This document shows, piece by piece, positions 21,402 to 31,975 of a DNA stretch of 64,000 nucleotides. The stretch covers positions 25,093,411-25,157,410 of the forward strand of contig OZ026624.1 of assembly GCA_964020975.1 (NCBI GenBank), given 5' to 3'. Made by a program: the position numbers and the translations under genes. Within the stretch, counting starts at the first letter, position 1; each line of letters opens with the position of its first letter. The notes under the pieces were generated by a model. That model saw only the letters and a program-made list of their open reading frames with translations, made no database searches and was not told the origin of the DNA. The DNA is from Hermodice carunculata. Taxonomy: Eukaryota; Annelida; Polychaeta; Eunicida; Amphinomidae.

Positions 21402-23521
21402 TATCAGTTTAACTGTGTAAAGCTACTGACCACTCTGCTCACTGCAAGGCTTGCAGCGGTGGACTTCACAGCCACTTTGATTCACGCAGTACATACGAAA
21501 CTGACCTGACTGCCTGCAAAGTGACTGATGCTATCAACCCAAGCAACTTGTACAGGTACAAGTAGATATATTGTTCAGCATTATTTACTCTTTATATTAA
21601 CGTATTCTGAGAAAACCACACCATTGTGTCACGCAACCTGTCTGGTGCAAGCAAACTGCCTGCCAGCGTGTACATTATAAACCCTCTAGTTACCCAGGAA
21701 AAAAAACCCGGCCACTTGGCATTACCACAAGTACACGCCTGCAAGTTGACTGCAACGCTTAAGTGCATTGAATGTTTTCAAACATACTCAGCGCCACAGA
21801 GCATGGAATTTCCAGTGACATTGTGGTACATCATATCACTTACACACAAGGCTCAATTCACCAGCATTTTCCTAAATTGCACATGAGGGAGGTGATATTC
21901 ATGTGAGTGTTTTTTTTAATTATCTATCTCACATGAATTTTGTTTAATTTGATTGTCTTTATGGTATTAGTCATTTTCAGGGTGAATAGGTCTGTACATT
22001 TTTATGAGGATTAGAAATTGATGAGACATTTTGACACAAATTTAATCGTATTTTGATGTGATTTTTTAGGAAAAGCATCATCTTCTGAGCAGTAATTTGG
22101 GGGACAGAGAAAGTTATGAAATTTAGCATGCTAAGTACTGATTAAAAATTGATGAAAATGTTGAACCATCCCTAATGCAATTTGTCAATAGTTGTTTGTT
22201 TTGTTTTGTTTTTTTTTGTTGGTTTGTTTTCTTTCTTGCCACACTAGGTTATTTAGTACATATATGTACAATGTACACATACCAGATACTAATACAAAAA
22301 CATAATAAACAGTCAAATAAACATGTGTCTAATTTTGCCTTTCACAAGCTTTGATCTTGAGACATGGTTTTTAACTCATTCTTGCTCAGGGATAAACTTT
22401 CCATATATCAAATTTTCCTCCAAGCCAAATCAGCAGTTCAGCTGAGCATGCTCTGTGAGGTTTATCCTCTATCCAGGTCACAGGTCATCAGATACAAAGT
22501 TGTACACAGTTGTCAAACATGAAACCATGAAAAAAAAATGCTCTGGGTAAGACCTGGGTTTACTGAAAAGTTTTGCTGATGTTTGTTTTTCTCAATAAAC
22601 TGTATGGTCTTCATGTTTGTTTGTTTGTTTGTTTTCTCTTCTTTTTTTTTTGGGGGGGGGTCTGATTTGTTAACACAAAAAACTGATCTACCATGTCAAA
22701 AATTAGAACTCTGAAAGCTGGATGAGGAAAGGTCATTTCCTGTGTTGAATGACCTTTGACCTAAATCTGCATGTAGTTAATGCTGCTGAGACCGTGGCTT
22801 TACTTATTAGCACAGTAAAACAGAGGGAGTGTGCAGGCCTGTCAGAGCTATCTTCATGAAACTGCAATGTGGCTGTCAGGTGGAGGGATAATGGGTAAGT
22901 ACCAGCCGCAAGGCTGTTTCACGAGTGACCTCTCCACCTTTTGGCCACATAAAATGATCATAACAAATATTCTCATAGGCATAAATGTGACCTTGCTTTT
23001 CTCTTCCTTCCATTAGCCTGCATCAGTTGTTCAATTGCAAAAAGATTTTCAGCTGCATCATTTTTTTTTTTTTTGCCAGATAAATAACTGTTCTTTGTCT
23101 CCCACTGGGTGTCACAAAGTCAGGGGTACCTTGTAAACAGGTCCTTCCTCAGGCAAATGTCCTTCAAGTGTGCCAGAAATACATGTACATTAAAATGGTG
23201 AACTCTAACCTTGATAAGATGTGACATCTGAAGCTAGCAAAAGCATCAGTGTCTGGTCACTGGTGGAATGATGAACACAGCAATGCAGGAACATGTGCCA
23301 CCTCTGTATTCTTTAACCCAAATGCTGAGCAGGTTATACAAGTGACAACAGTTTTCTTCTGAAAGAAACAGTCGCCCGGGTCAAGTCAACAGCGTAAGTT
23401 ATACAGACTGTGATTTGATAGGAGTGCCAATCCTTAATTTTGGCATATTTTATGCTGGTATCAAAGAAACAGTCACACCCCGGGGGGGGGGGGGGGGGGG
23501 GGGGAGAGAGGGGGCATGAAT
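21402..23521. other. Intronic stretch with little recognised structure
   Basis: It contains short TG/TTTG low-complexity tracts (about 22190-22220 and 22615-22640), a decayed family A left end at 22374, and several isolated splice-like sites, such as the strong donor at 22893. No exon can be defended. Confidence 0.5.
22374..22461. mobile_element. Family A fragment, decayed
   Basis: It begins TTAACTCATTCTTGCTCAGG like other left ends; the rest cannot be aligned by eye. Confidence 0.35.
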
Positions 23522-23793
23522 GTCTCGCCAGCATAATTCAAGCCCCTCTGAAGTTTTTCTACAGTGCTCATTCAAGCATGATGTAACCAATGAAGTGTGA
23601 CAGTGATGAAACAAAATCTGTAGTGACCATCACTGTCAACCAACCTATAAAAGCCCTACCCAGTGTATTTAGTGAAATAATGCCACTCTGAATTTTTTTG
23701 TTGACAGAGGGAAGGACTGATGGATGGACGGATGTCCAGACGTCCAGAAAGAGAGTGCTTAGTCTCGCCAACAGCTTATGCTGGCGAGACAAA
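23522..23793. mobile_element. GACGG-type element with terminal hairpin
   Basis: It starts TGTCTCGCCAGCATAA, has a GGATGGACGGATG tract near 23725, and ends with a hairpin pairing GTCTCGCCAACAG with CTGGCGAGAC. The start is complementary to the last arm. The architecture equals that of the 38-41 kb elements, but with different terminal words. A poly-G run lies just left of it, at about 23481-23503. Confidence 0.6.
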
Positions 23794-24089
23794 GAAGGCA
23801 CTTTTTTTTTAGAAGTTATCATTTGGCAATAGACTGTGGCTTCCAGGACAGCACGGCCAACTGCACTCAGGCAGGATGGGGGGGGGGGGGGGGCGTGGGG
23901 CAGCAATGCTATTGATTTAAATGACTCAACTATGCACTATGAAACAATATGCAGTTGGGGGCATATTTCAAAATAGGAACTATCATTCTGTGTGATCGGC
24001 TAAGATCAAAAAAAAAAATAAAAAAGTAAATTCATATTGTCTGCAAATGGATCTATCGTTCAGGTACCAGTATGCCTACAGTTGCAGAG

Positions 24090-24195
24090 CCCATGCCAAT
24101 GATCCAGGTCAACAGCTTTCCTAATGGCATGCTTTGACTGCAATGCGTCAAGGAAAGCTGTTGACCCGGTCCACACTTTGCACTCAAGGAGTTAA
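24090..24195. mobile_element. Family A half copy
   Basis: The hairpin arms GGTCAACAGCTTTCCTAATG and AAGGAAAGCTGTTGACCC are present with the right end AGGAGTTAA. The left half of the element is absent. Confidence 0.65.
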
Positions 24196-24296
24196 CCTGT
24201 GCTCTACAGCTTCCTACCACTGCACCATATCGACTTGTGGTCATTTATCACTGATACCTGTAACTTAGGAAATGAAGTTTGATTTCTTTGTACACA

Positions 24297-24483
24297 CAGG
24301 TCCCTCCTTTGAGAGACTGCTCCCAGGAGAAAATCTGCCCATTCGAGACCATATTGGTTAGATTCCTGTAGGTATCTTGCAATTCCATGTCATCTAATGT
24401 CCATTGAGAGACTTTGTCCTTTATGTGACCACTTTTGGAGCTGCCCTGGGGAAGGTGTCTGAAAGGAGGGATTCATATGACTA
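24297..24483. mobile_element. Family C MITE, diverged
   Basis: Ends GGTCCCTCCTTTGAGAGACT and CTGAAAGGAGGGATTCATAT are inverted. The interior keeps TTATGTGACCACTTTTGG. Confidence 0.65.
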
Positions 24484-24559
24484 CTGTATACAAAATATAA
24501 ATGGATGGACCCCAGATAAAGCTGGGCTGGTCAGGTTGGGACCCAGGTAAAATATCACT

Positions 24560-24770
24560 AGGAGTACCACTACATGTAACACACCTGATATTTAATTACA
24601 TGTATCAGGAACTATATCTGTCATGTGATGATACTTAATATTTTCATAGTTACATGTATTCATGACAGTTTGGTAATTTATGTGTGCTGATATGCCAGTT
24701 TTATTTTCTTTTACAGGGTAAAGGTTTGTTCATAACAGTTTGATAATTTATATGTGCTGATAAAGTCAGC
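24560..24770. repeat. 210-bp direct repeat, left copy
   Basis: It shares ACATGTAACACACCTGATAT, ATAGTTACATGTATT and CAGTTTTATTTTCTTTTACA in order with 25228-25440. It also contains an internal duplication of about 78 bases ending GTGCTGATAAAGTCA. Confidence 0.75.
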
Positions 24771-24771
24771 A

Positions 24772-25222
24772 AATATGACCGGGCTAGGCCGAAACTGGCG
24801 AGAGAAGCCCGCCTGCTGTCCAAAACAAAGTCTGACAGGTTTCGTCACCTCTGTGACGTATCAGAGACTGAAGTTAACAGCTCCCCGTATGTGCTTATAT
24901 ATCAGGGTGTAACATACGTTGCTATAACGTTGCACATTATTGCACGTACGTCAGGCTCTACGTGTAAGTGTGGCCATGCCTAGTCAAGCTGACGTTGCCT
25001 GATTCCCTGTAGTTTAGCATTGTACTACAAGGGCCGAATGTCATGACACAAGTGTGGCAAGTCGACACCCAATGACCACTGATCATAAATTGTAGATCAC
25101 AGTGTCATGTAACAGCAGTGGTCAGCAATTGAGGGGTAACTTTGGGAGCCATTAACTTATGAAAACACTGTTTCATAAGTAAAGAGGGTATTAGTAGGCA
25201 GATGAATTTGAACAATAAAATT
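24772..25222 (-). mobile_element. Penelope-like element terminal fragment
   Basis: It holds a hammerhead motif with outer stem (24815-24881) and, 24 nt from the core, CTTATATA (minus-strand TATATAAG) followed by CAGGGTGTAAC, as at 3399-3420. No protein-coding part remains. It sits exactly between two copies of a 210-bp repeat. Confidence 0.6.
24815..24881 (-). ncRNA. Type I hammerhead ribozyme motif, degraded core
   Basis: Minus strand: outer stem GCTGT/ACAGC (24877-24881 with 24815-24819), inner stem I AGTCT/AGACT (24865-24869 with 24829-24833), CTGATAC in place of CTGATGA, stem II GTCAC/GTGAC with AGAG loop, invariant GAAA, then CCTGTC, one base from the CCGGTC of the intact copy at 43524. 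Two changes in the catalytic box make activity unlikely, while all helices are preserved. Confidence 0.7.
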
Positions 25223-25227
25223 TTTTA

Positions 25228-25440
25228 GAGCACTACTACATGTAACACACCTGATATTTAATTATCAGGAACTATATCTGTCACGTGACTGTACTTGATA
25301 TTTGCATAGTTACATGTATTTATCACAGTTTGATAATTTATGTTTCCTGATAAGCCAGTTTTATTTTCTTTTACAGCTAGGGTAAAGGTTTGTTTGTGAC
25401 AGTTTGATAATTTATAGGTGCTGATAAAGTCACTTTTATT
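25228..25440. repeat. 210-bp direct repeat, right copy
   Basis: It matches 24560-24770 in order and direction with moderate divergence. The internal duplication is extended by a third partial unit ending at TTTTCTTTTACAGG. Confidence 0.75.
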
Positions 25441-25540
25441 TTCTTTTACAGGTTTGTTTACTTGTATTATGTTAATAGTGAGTTTACTGCACAAGCTAGC
25501 ACCAATGTTTTCATCATAATTATATTATACATGTATATGT

Positions 25541-25590
25541 GTGTGTGTATATATATATATGTATATGTATATATCTATACATACATACAG
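25541..25590. repeat. TG/TA microsatellite
   Basis: Interrupted TG and TA dinucleotide repeats lead directly into the hairpin MITE to the right. Confidence 0.9.
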
Positions 25591-25594
25591 TAAT

Positions 25595-25782
25595 GTACAG
25601 AGGTACCTGCTGTATGTGGCCACCCCTTCAGCCAAGAAAAAGTGGCCACATACAGCAGGTGACCTGTCACTGCAGGTAAATTTACAAAGAAACTGACTCC
25701 TATGTCTAAACCGGCCCTAGTGGCAACAAAAACCAATGTGGCTACTCACGGCAGTGTTTCTATACAGCAGGTATCACTGTAT
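25595..25782. mobile_element. Family C-related MITE with internal hairpin
   Basis: ACCTGCTGTATGTGGCCAC is repeated in inverse as GTGGCCACATACAGCAGGT within 65 bases. The right end GCAGGTATCACTGTAT mirrors the left ACAGAGGTACCTGC. Confidence 0.7.
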
Positions 25783-25805
25783 AAATATATATTAACATTT
25801 TATTC

Positions 25806-26880
25806 AAGTGCAGGGTGCCTGTACGGTATTTGACGAGGAACGGCTGGAAAACGTTCAATTAAATGCAGCTCGAATTGTTACTGGTGCAATGCACCGAACG
25901 AGCAATGCTAAGCAATACAACGAAACCGGACGGTCAACTCTTGCCAAACGTAGAGAAATATCAAAGTTGACATTAATGTACCTTGTTAACCAGCTTGTTC
26001 CTGTCTCATTGTGCTCAATTCTTCTTACTGTTCCTACTGTGGGTAACCAAACCTATCATACTTGTCAGCAATTTAATCTTCTTCATTTTCGTGCTCATAC
26101 TGAGCTCTTTGATAATTCATTTTTTCCTCGACTATTAGGCTGTGGAATCGATTACCTCTAGAAATAAGAAATTCAGCATCAACCAAAATATTCAAATCAA
26201 ATGTTATGAAGCCAGTGGTCACAGCTATCAAATTTCTGAATTATACAATTTTGGCTGGCCTTCGGCTTGGGGCGAGTCAATTAAATTTTTTTTTTTTTTT
26301 TTTTTTTTTTAATTAAATTCTCATTGGTTTAAGATCAGCGTGCAAGATACACCTTTATGTGATTGTGGTACATGTATATCCAGTGAAGATGTTTGGCATT
26401 ACTTTTTTATTTGTCCTATTTATCTTGTTCAGCGATCAGTTCTCCATACTATGATTTCCTTGTATGCTCGGTTCACATTACTGACAGTTTTATACGGCTG
26501 CCCTGAATGTTCTCTTAAAGTAAGCATTGTGATTTTTTCAGCAATACATGAGTTTATTTCCGAAACTGGCCACTTCAAACCAGCAGGCATAGGTTAAATT
26601 TATGGTAAAAGGAACACATATCGGATTTTGCTACATTGCTAGCTTATCATACACACCTGCAGACCTAATATGGTTATAAATTACATAGCCCCACTATCTG
26701 TTACGTCACTGTGTTTGTCATATTATTTGTCTAATGCGTCTAGCTTTGTCCTGTTCATGTTGTCTTTTCTCGCAAGAGGGATTCGAATAGGGCTTTGCCC
26801 TTTTTCCCAATTGCTGAAGTAATTATATGGTATGTTAATTTTGATGTATTTGATCAATAAAATACATTTAAATCATTACC
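25806..26880 (+). mobile_element. CR1/L2-like LINE, 5'-truncated 3' end
   Basis: The first frame reads ERLENVQLNAARIVTGAMHR, a typical segment near the end of the reverse transcriptase. It continues to SFFPR, and a neighbouring frame gives RLWNRLPLEIRNSAS, so at least one frameshift separates them. After a T run of about 30 (26282-26310), a third segment carries CDCGTCISSEDVWHYFFICP, the Cys/His C-terminal motif common in such LINEs. The 3' UTR ends near ATCAATAAAATACATT. Endonuclease and most of the polymerase are missing. It is dead. Confidence 0.8.
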
Positions 26881-27139
26881 ATTTTCTGTTTCTGTAAGAA
26901 CTACGAACATGAATAGATTACACAAAATGTCACTTACAATGTTGCCTGCTTAACAGACTTAAGTTCCATGTGTTCTCCAATTGATTGAAGAAAGACAGAG
27001 GTTAGTCAGTTGAGGAGGCAACTCCCAATGTAAATTGACTGCTAAGTGAGGTTATTTAATGGTCTCAGCTCTAATCTGATTTGGTACCTGTAACAACCCT
27101 GTCCTGGGGCTAGTTAACACAATTTCTGCACATTGCTTG

Positions 27140-27335
27140 GTCACTGTCAACCAAGGCCTTTGTCAGTGGTTTTTACATTGCCTGGCAAGGCAGCCATGGC
27201 AGCTGAAGATTGACTGGCCCAGCAAATGCAAAAAAAACCCAAAAAAACCCGGAAGTTCGACTGCACACGTCCGTACTTGAATGGAAGCTCTAATTGCAAA
27301 GAATTCTAATTTGCAATTCCACATCTATTTACAGC
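27140..27335. mobile_element. Family B-related MITE fragment
   Basis: It shares AAGGCCTTTGTCAGTGGTT and CATTGCCTGGCAAG with 5872-5910, and ACTTGAATGGAAGCTC with the right part of the 5847-6094 element. The perfect hairpin is gone. Confidence 0.5.
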
Positions 27336-28417
27336 CACTGATGAGTCCAGTAAAAGGTGAAACTGGTCTGGCTTTTCCACCGCTGGCGGTGAATGAACAG
27401 ACAATTTCCATCCCAGACACTCGCCTAGTCTTCCCATTAGCACAGTTTTAGCTGAGTGATATGTACATTGCCTACTGTAGTGAACAAGGAAACACCGAGC
27501 TTGGTCTGTTCACATGGCAAAGTTACACATGAGTAGCTGACAATGGTACGGAAGCTGCTCTGCAGTCTCGAGTTAAAGTGGCTTTAAATCATAACTTTCG
27601 CTGTATGCAAGATTAAGACAGACAAGGGTTGCAGTGGAACGAGCTGATCGATACAAGCAAGGAGTGGGAACAGCAATTATACAGTGATTATGAAAAATGA
27701 GTTCTTTGTGTACCGTCATTAAGTGATAATACCCTGCAATTAATGAATTCTTGTGAACGCATTTCTTCCAGATGAGGTATGAATGAAAATTTTTCTGAAG
27801 GGTACCCCAATCCAAGAGGAATCTATGTACAGAGCAAGCCTGAATGATCACTCTCTGACCTTTATGCACACCATGGTGCATTTTGAAGAATTAAAAAAAA
27901 AAAAAATTATTGTACCATTTTGTTTGGCAAGCCCTGCCACATAATTGTGTGCCACCTATCTACTGCCCCGGGTGATTCACAAATATCTTAGGGAACTCAG
28001 TGCGCAAGTACAAACATTTTGATTCAAATGCACGCCATGCATTGCCATTGTATTTTACAGTGCTCCGTCTTTTTTTAAAGTCCCCTCAGTACAAGGTGGA
28101 TGCTGCATTCTGATAAAACATGATGGGTTCCTAAGCTTCTGCTAAAGCACTTTTCCTATTACTTCGGTGTTAAATGTCCTCTTATGTTAAGGCATTTTTG
28201 CTATTTATAACCCTGTCTTCTCCGTGGACCCCACCATCAGCATTATAATGTGGCAGTCCTGTAACAAACCAGCAAAACTGGTGCCCTGATCTCATAACTC
28301 TTACATATCCCCGAAGATGCGGAGGTGGGAGGGGCACTTATTAGGATGAATGAGGTACACAGATATTCATAGCCTTTCTTATCCACTGACTTATGATGCT
28401 TTTTTCTCTGCTTGCAG
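27336..28417. other. Region upstream of the fucosyltransferase
   Basis: It contains the fragmentary MITE end at 28338-28356 and an A run at 27893-27905. No TATA box or start site can be placed with confidence. The promoter may lie here or further left, because the coding exon seems to begin with a splice acceptor at 28417. Confidence 0.4.
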
Positions 28418-28583
28418 AAGTCTGGTGACTGCTGCCCCAAGTAGCAACAATGTGAGGGGGCAATTCACAACCGTTGCCCTATCTGTGATGTGATTTGCCC
28501 ATCATCAACAATCTATAGGATGTACTAAAGCCCCATTTGAGGGCTGAGTGTCATAAAATCTGTGCTCAGCATTCGATATTTCA
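28418..28583 (+). other. Probable 5' UTR part of the fucosyltransferase exon
   Basis: A strong acceptor, TTTTTTCTCTGCTTGCAG, ends at 28417. The frame that would enter from it soon meets stops, so the segment to 28583 is best read as untranslated leader spliced to a non-coding first exon not located here. Confidence 0.45.
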
Positions 28584-30158
28584 ATGGTGTGGTTACGGCG
28601 TTGGATCATCTACCGGATGTCTCGGTTTCACTCCCTAGAATGTGTGGTTTGGGCCATGTGCCTGACTGGTGTACTAATGGCAATGTATGCTATAGACCAG
28701 TACCTCTCCTACACTGTGGTCCAGCAAAAGGCATTTATTCCGGGGTCTCAGAATGTCAGATATTCATCTGATTCACCCATCGACGATAATCTGGTGGTTC
28801 TGCCTGGTGATGAATTAGACAAAGCTGACAGAAAAGAGGTACAAAATCCACAAGAAATTGATTTTGATGGTCAAGATGATATGGAAGATGAACTAGAAGA
28901 AGTTGAACTGGATGAGAATGGTCACATCAAAACTTTTGAAGAACCTGTTAAGGGTGCTCGGGTCAGGAAACGCCCCGTTATACATGAAGAGACTGATGAT
29001 GAATCACCCATACAAAGGGATGAAGAAACGGACAGCGATCATGGTCAACGTGGAGGTCACAGGGCAGGTCAACTGGATCCCAAGCCAAAGCAAAGACAAG
29101 GTGATAAACCTGTGGAGGAATCAAATAGACTGGATCCCACTCTCAGCACCAGGGTGAATATAGAGCACAAACAGTTAAGTGTTTTAAGTGAAACTAAACA
29201 AGCCACATCGTCACATGAAAATGTATCAGTACCAGGCATAATGAATAAACATAAGGTTCACATCATTGACAGAAATCCTCCAAAGTCTCGCTCGCCTCCT
29301 TACAAGCTTTATGCGGCTGTACCAGGACGTTTTGGAAATAACTTATTTCAGTATGCCTCTCTATATGGGATAGCTAAGGCAACTGGACGCATCCCTATTG
29401 CCAGCTATGCGATGGAAGTCAGGGAAACATTTCTCAACACAACAGTTGGCTCTGGTCACCCTCCGAAGGATCTGAAAGAGATACGCGAGATTAACAGTGG
29501 AATATTCAGCCCCGCAGTGTATAACCTCCCAAATGAGGATGTTATGTTGTGTTGTTATTTACAGTCCTGGAAATACTTCCAGGAGTATGAACAAGATATT
29601 CGTCGTGAATATCGCTTTAAGCATGGTGCTACCAACCGTGCCAAGCGGACTTTAATCAATCTAGCTACAGACAGATTAAGAGCTATAATTGAAAGCCGTA
29701 CCTTTCCTCCCGGTAAGAAAAAGCCCACAGGGTTCTCTGATTTCACTTACATTGGGGTACAAATACGTCGAGGAGATTACCTTCAACCTGAGCATATAAA
29801 AAAGGGCTATAGGCCTGCATCAGCTAGTTACATCTATAAAGCCATGGAGTATTACCGGTCTCAATTTGAAAATCCTTTATTTATTGTTGCCAGTGATGAT
29901 ATGGAATGGTCCAGACTCAATGTGAATGCATCAGATGCGTTTTTTCTCCCTGATGATGATTACACAACCGATATGGCCGTGCTGGCTCAGTGTAACCACA
30001 CAGTCATGACCGTGGGCACCTTCAGCTGGTGGGCTGCCTGGCTGGCCGGCGGTCAGGTAGTCTACTATGCTAGTTGGCCCAGACCAGGCTCAGAACTGGC
30101 CACTCATGTCAGACACAAAGACTATTTTCTGCCTGACTGGATCCCAATGCATGACTAA
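28584..30158 (+). CDS. GT11 family alpha-1,2-fucosyltransferase, type II membrane protein
   Basis: A 524-codon uninterrupted frame. The family transfers fucose from GDP-fucose to galactose in alpha-1,2 linkage in the Golgi. N-terminus: basic residues (RRWIIYRMSR), then one hydrophobic anchor (about 20-37). A long stem (about 60-235) is rich in Asp, Glu and Lys. The catalytic part starts near 240 with YKLYAAVPGRFGNNLFQYAS (FGNNLFQ is the GT11 entry motif), followed by IGVQIRRGDYL (about 391-400), DMAVLAQCNHTVMTVGTF and FSWWAAWLAGG (about 480-490). Human FUT1/FUT2 have HVRRGDY and FGFWAAYLAGG there, so Gln replaces the usual His before IRRGDY. NXS/T sites include NVS, NTT, NAS and NHT. At 524 residues it is longer than human FUT2 (343) because of the stem. 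The ATG at 28584 puts the basic segment before the anchor; a second ATG 11 codons in is possible. The gene lies within a BRD7/9 intron on the other strand and looks intact. Confidence 0.92.
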   Translation: MVWLRRWIIYRMSRFHSLECVVWAMCLTGVLMAMYAIDQYLSYTVVQQKAFIPGSQNVRYSSDSPIDDNLVVLPGDELDKADRKEVQNPQEIDFDGQDDMEDELEEVELDENGHIKTFEEPVKGARVRKRPVIHEETDDESPIQRDEETDSDHGQRGGHRAGQLDPKPKQRQGDKPVEESNRLDPTLSTRVNIEHKQLSVLSETKQATSSHENVSVPGIMNKHKVHIIDRNPPKSRSPPYKLYAAVPGRFGNNLFQYASLYGIAKATGRIPIASYAMEVRETFLNTTVGSGHPPKDLKEIREINSGIFSPAVYNLPNEDVMLCCYLQSWKYFQEYEQDIRREYRFKHGATNRAKRTLINLATDRLRAIIESRTFPPGKKKPTGFSDFTYIGVQIRRGDYLQPEHIKKGYRPASASYIYKAMEYYRSQFENPLFIVASDDMEWSRLNVNASDAFFLPDDDYTTDMAVLAQCNHTVMTVGTFSWWAAWLAGGQVVYYASWPRPGSELATHVRHKDYFLPDWIPMHD

Positions 30159-30677
30159 CTCTGCTAACACTGGGGTGTGGGCTGACGAACACAGGATGTA
30201 CACTTTTGTTTTACAATCGATATTACTGGATACCTAAGAGACATAACACCGAAATACCCTCATATGTTGACATGACATAATGCTGTATAACACTTATATA
30301 TCATCCGAAATTCATGTGTGATTGGCTAAGTGTGATTGCTGCCACTGCATATAGTAAACATATAGATGGCATGCCGCCAAAGGGCTACCAGTGTGGCATT
30401 AATTTTACTGGCTCTATTTACATGACTCAATTTACTGAATAACCTTTTCCAAGCTGACTGGTGGAGCAGTGGTGAGCAATGGCCAATGAGCTTCCAGAAA
30501 TCAGGTCACATGACAATTTTTTTTTAGATGTTTGACTTTATACACTCAAACCTAATGAAAATTGCAGCCAGTTTTTCTTTTATATATATATTACCACCAA
30601 GACCTAGGCATGCATTTATTGTTTGAACTTTGTGCACAATATAACTTGTTACATTGTACCTTTGTATGCCAATAGAC
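30159..30677 (+). other. Probable 3' UTR and downstream sequence
   Basis: No strong AATAAA follows closely. The first AATAAA downstream is at 31218-31223, beyond a MITE, so the mRNA end is not fixed. Confidence 0.35.
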
Positions 30678-30827
30678 CCATTTAGGACCCCAGAGGGCAG
30701 CACTTGAGGGTGATCATCGGCATAGTTTTACTGATTTGCATAACAACAAATCCCCTGAAGTTTTAACCTGTCACATAGACAAATTTATGCAAATGAACAC
30801 CTTCAGGTGCCGCCATCTGGGTTCCTA
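30678..30827. mobile_element. MITE with about 28-bp inverted ends
   Basis: GACCCCAGAGGGCAGCACTT on the left pairs with AGGTGCCGCCATCTGGGTTC on the right, with a few mismatches. The centre has two ATTTGCATAA/TTATGCAAAT-like words that also pair. Confidence 0.65.
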
Positions 30828-31229
30828 AACTCCTCAATGATGGATCTCATGGTGGATTGCTTTCCTGGAGTGTAAACATTTAAGCAGTGACCAAGTGAAA
30901 GACTCAAATACGGGCAATCCAGAAAATAAGGTGTGGGTGGGGACACTGTCTGTAGGATGATCACTGTGGAACAGGAAGTGAGAGACTCAGTGTGGATTTT
31001 GCAGCAAACTTTAAAAAGAATTTATGTGGTTTGTGGATAGAGCTGAAGGGACTTACGCTTTTGACAAACTTAAAACTGGTCATTTTTGGGCACTTTGGAT
31101 CCTCAAGCTTTTCTTTGGGTTTCAGAGGCTGCCCAGACTGGGTTTAGAGTGTGCCATGCAAACCTCCAAAGAACACGTTAAAGATACAATACAACAATAT
31201 TCCTGTTACGATTTGGAAATAAAGGGTTA

Positions 31230-31413
31230 TACAGTAGTCCCTCCTTTGAAAGACCACTCCTTTGGGAGACCACCTCCTTTGAGAGACCACAGTTGTTAGG
31301 TCTTTCTGTAGTACTTTTCATGTTATTTATACCTCCTTTGAGGGACCACCTGCTTTATGTGACCACCTTTTGGGTGGCGCTAGGGGCGGTCTCCCAAAGG
31401 AGGGACTACTGTA
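31230..31413. mobile_element. Family C MITE, intact ends
   Basis: TACAGTAGTCCCTCCTTTG at the left is exactly mirrored by CAAAGGAGGGACTACTGTA at the right (19 of 19). The interior follows the family order. TA at both edges fits a mariner-type target. This is the best-preserved end pair of the family here. Confidence 0.88.
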
Positions 31414-31771
31414 TGCAGTTTCAGAAGGGCTTGGATCACATGTCATCTGACATAAAAGTGAGCGACAACAAACGTAGAGTCTGTTTCGCTCCATAGGACA
31501 ATTGACTGATATGTCACACATGTTCCTTTGTTATGCTGTGTTGGGACAATTTCAACACAGCACAGCCAGAAAAAATATCCGTAGCATGCATCTGAAACCT
31601 GGAAGACCGCCACCAGGAGATGACTCAATTTACCCGACAACACTACTTCATGGCCTCTAACACACAAAGATTACACTCTGTATCATAGTGAAATTACAGA
31701 TCTCTTTGGCTGTACGTATGTCAGATTATGGCTCTGTATGACAGTATCAAAGTCAGATTACTACCAGTTAT

Positions 31772-31967
31772 ACTGGGGTTGAGCTGGTGATATGGCAAGG
31801 TAGATCGTCCTGATGAAAGGTAGGCCCTGAAGCCAAACCATCCAAGGAAAATGCAGGCCCTGAAGCCAAAGGCTGAAGGGCCTAGAATTGCCTTAGATGG
31901 TTTGGCTGAAAGACCTACACTTTCATGAGGGTGATCCACCTTGCCGTATCACTGGCTCCACTCCAGT
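31772..31967. mobile_element. Palindromic MITE with about 90-bp arms
   Basis: GATATGGCAAGGTAGATC, AGGCCCTGAAGCCAAACCAT and related words on the left return in inverse on the right (ATGGTTTGGCTGAAAGACC, GATCCACCTTGCCGTATCAC). A short inner hairpin lies in the middle. It is followed nine bases later by a family A element. Confidence 0.7.
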
Positions 31968-31975
31968 ATGATGAT

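Noticed and set aside
21412-21560. Cys/His-containing frame near CKACSGG
   Set aside because: Bounded by stops, about 45 codons, no homology recognised, no convincing splice pair.
22824-22892. Short plus-strand exon with strong donor (ATGG before GTAAGTACC)
   Set aside because: Acceptor ambiguous, only about 22 codons, peptide unrecognised, and no neighbour with matching phase.
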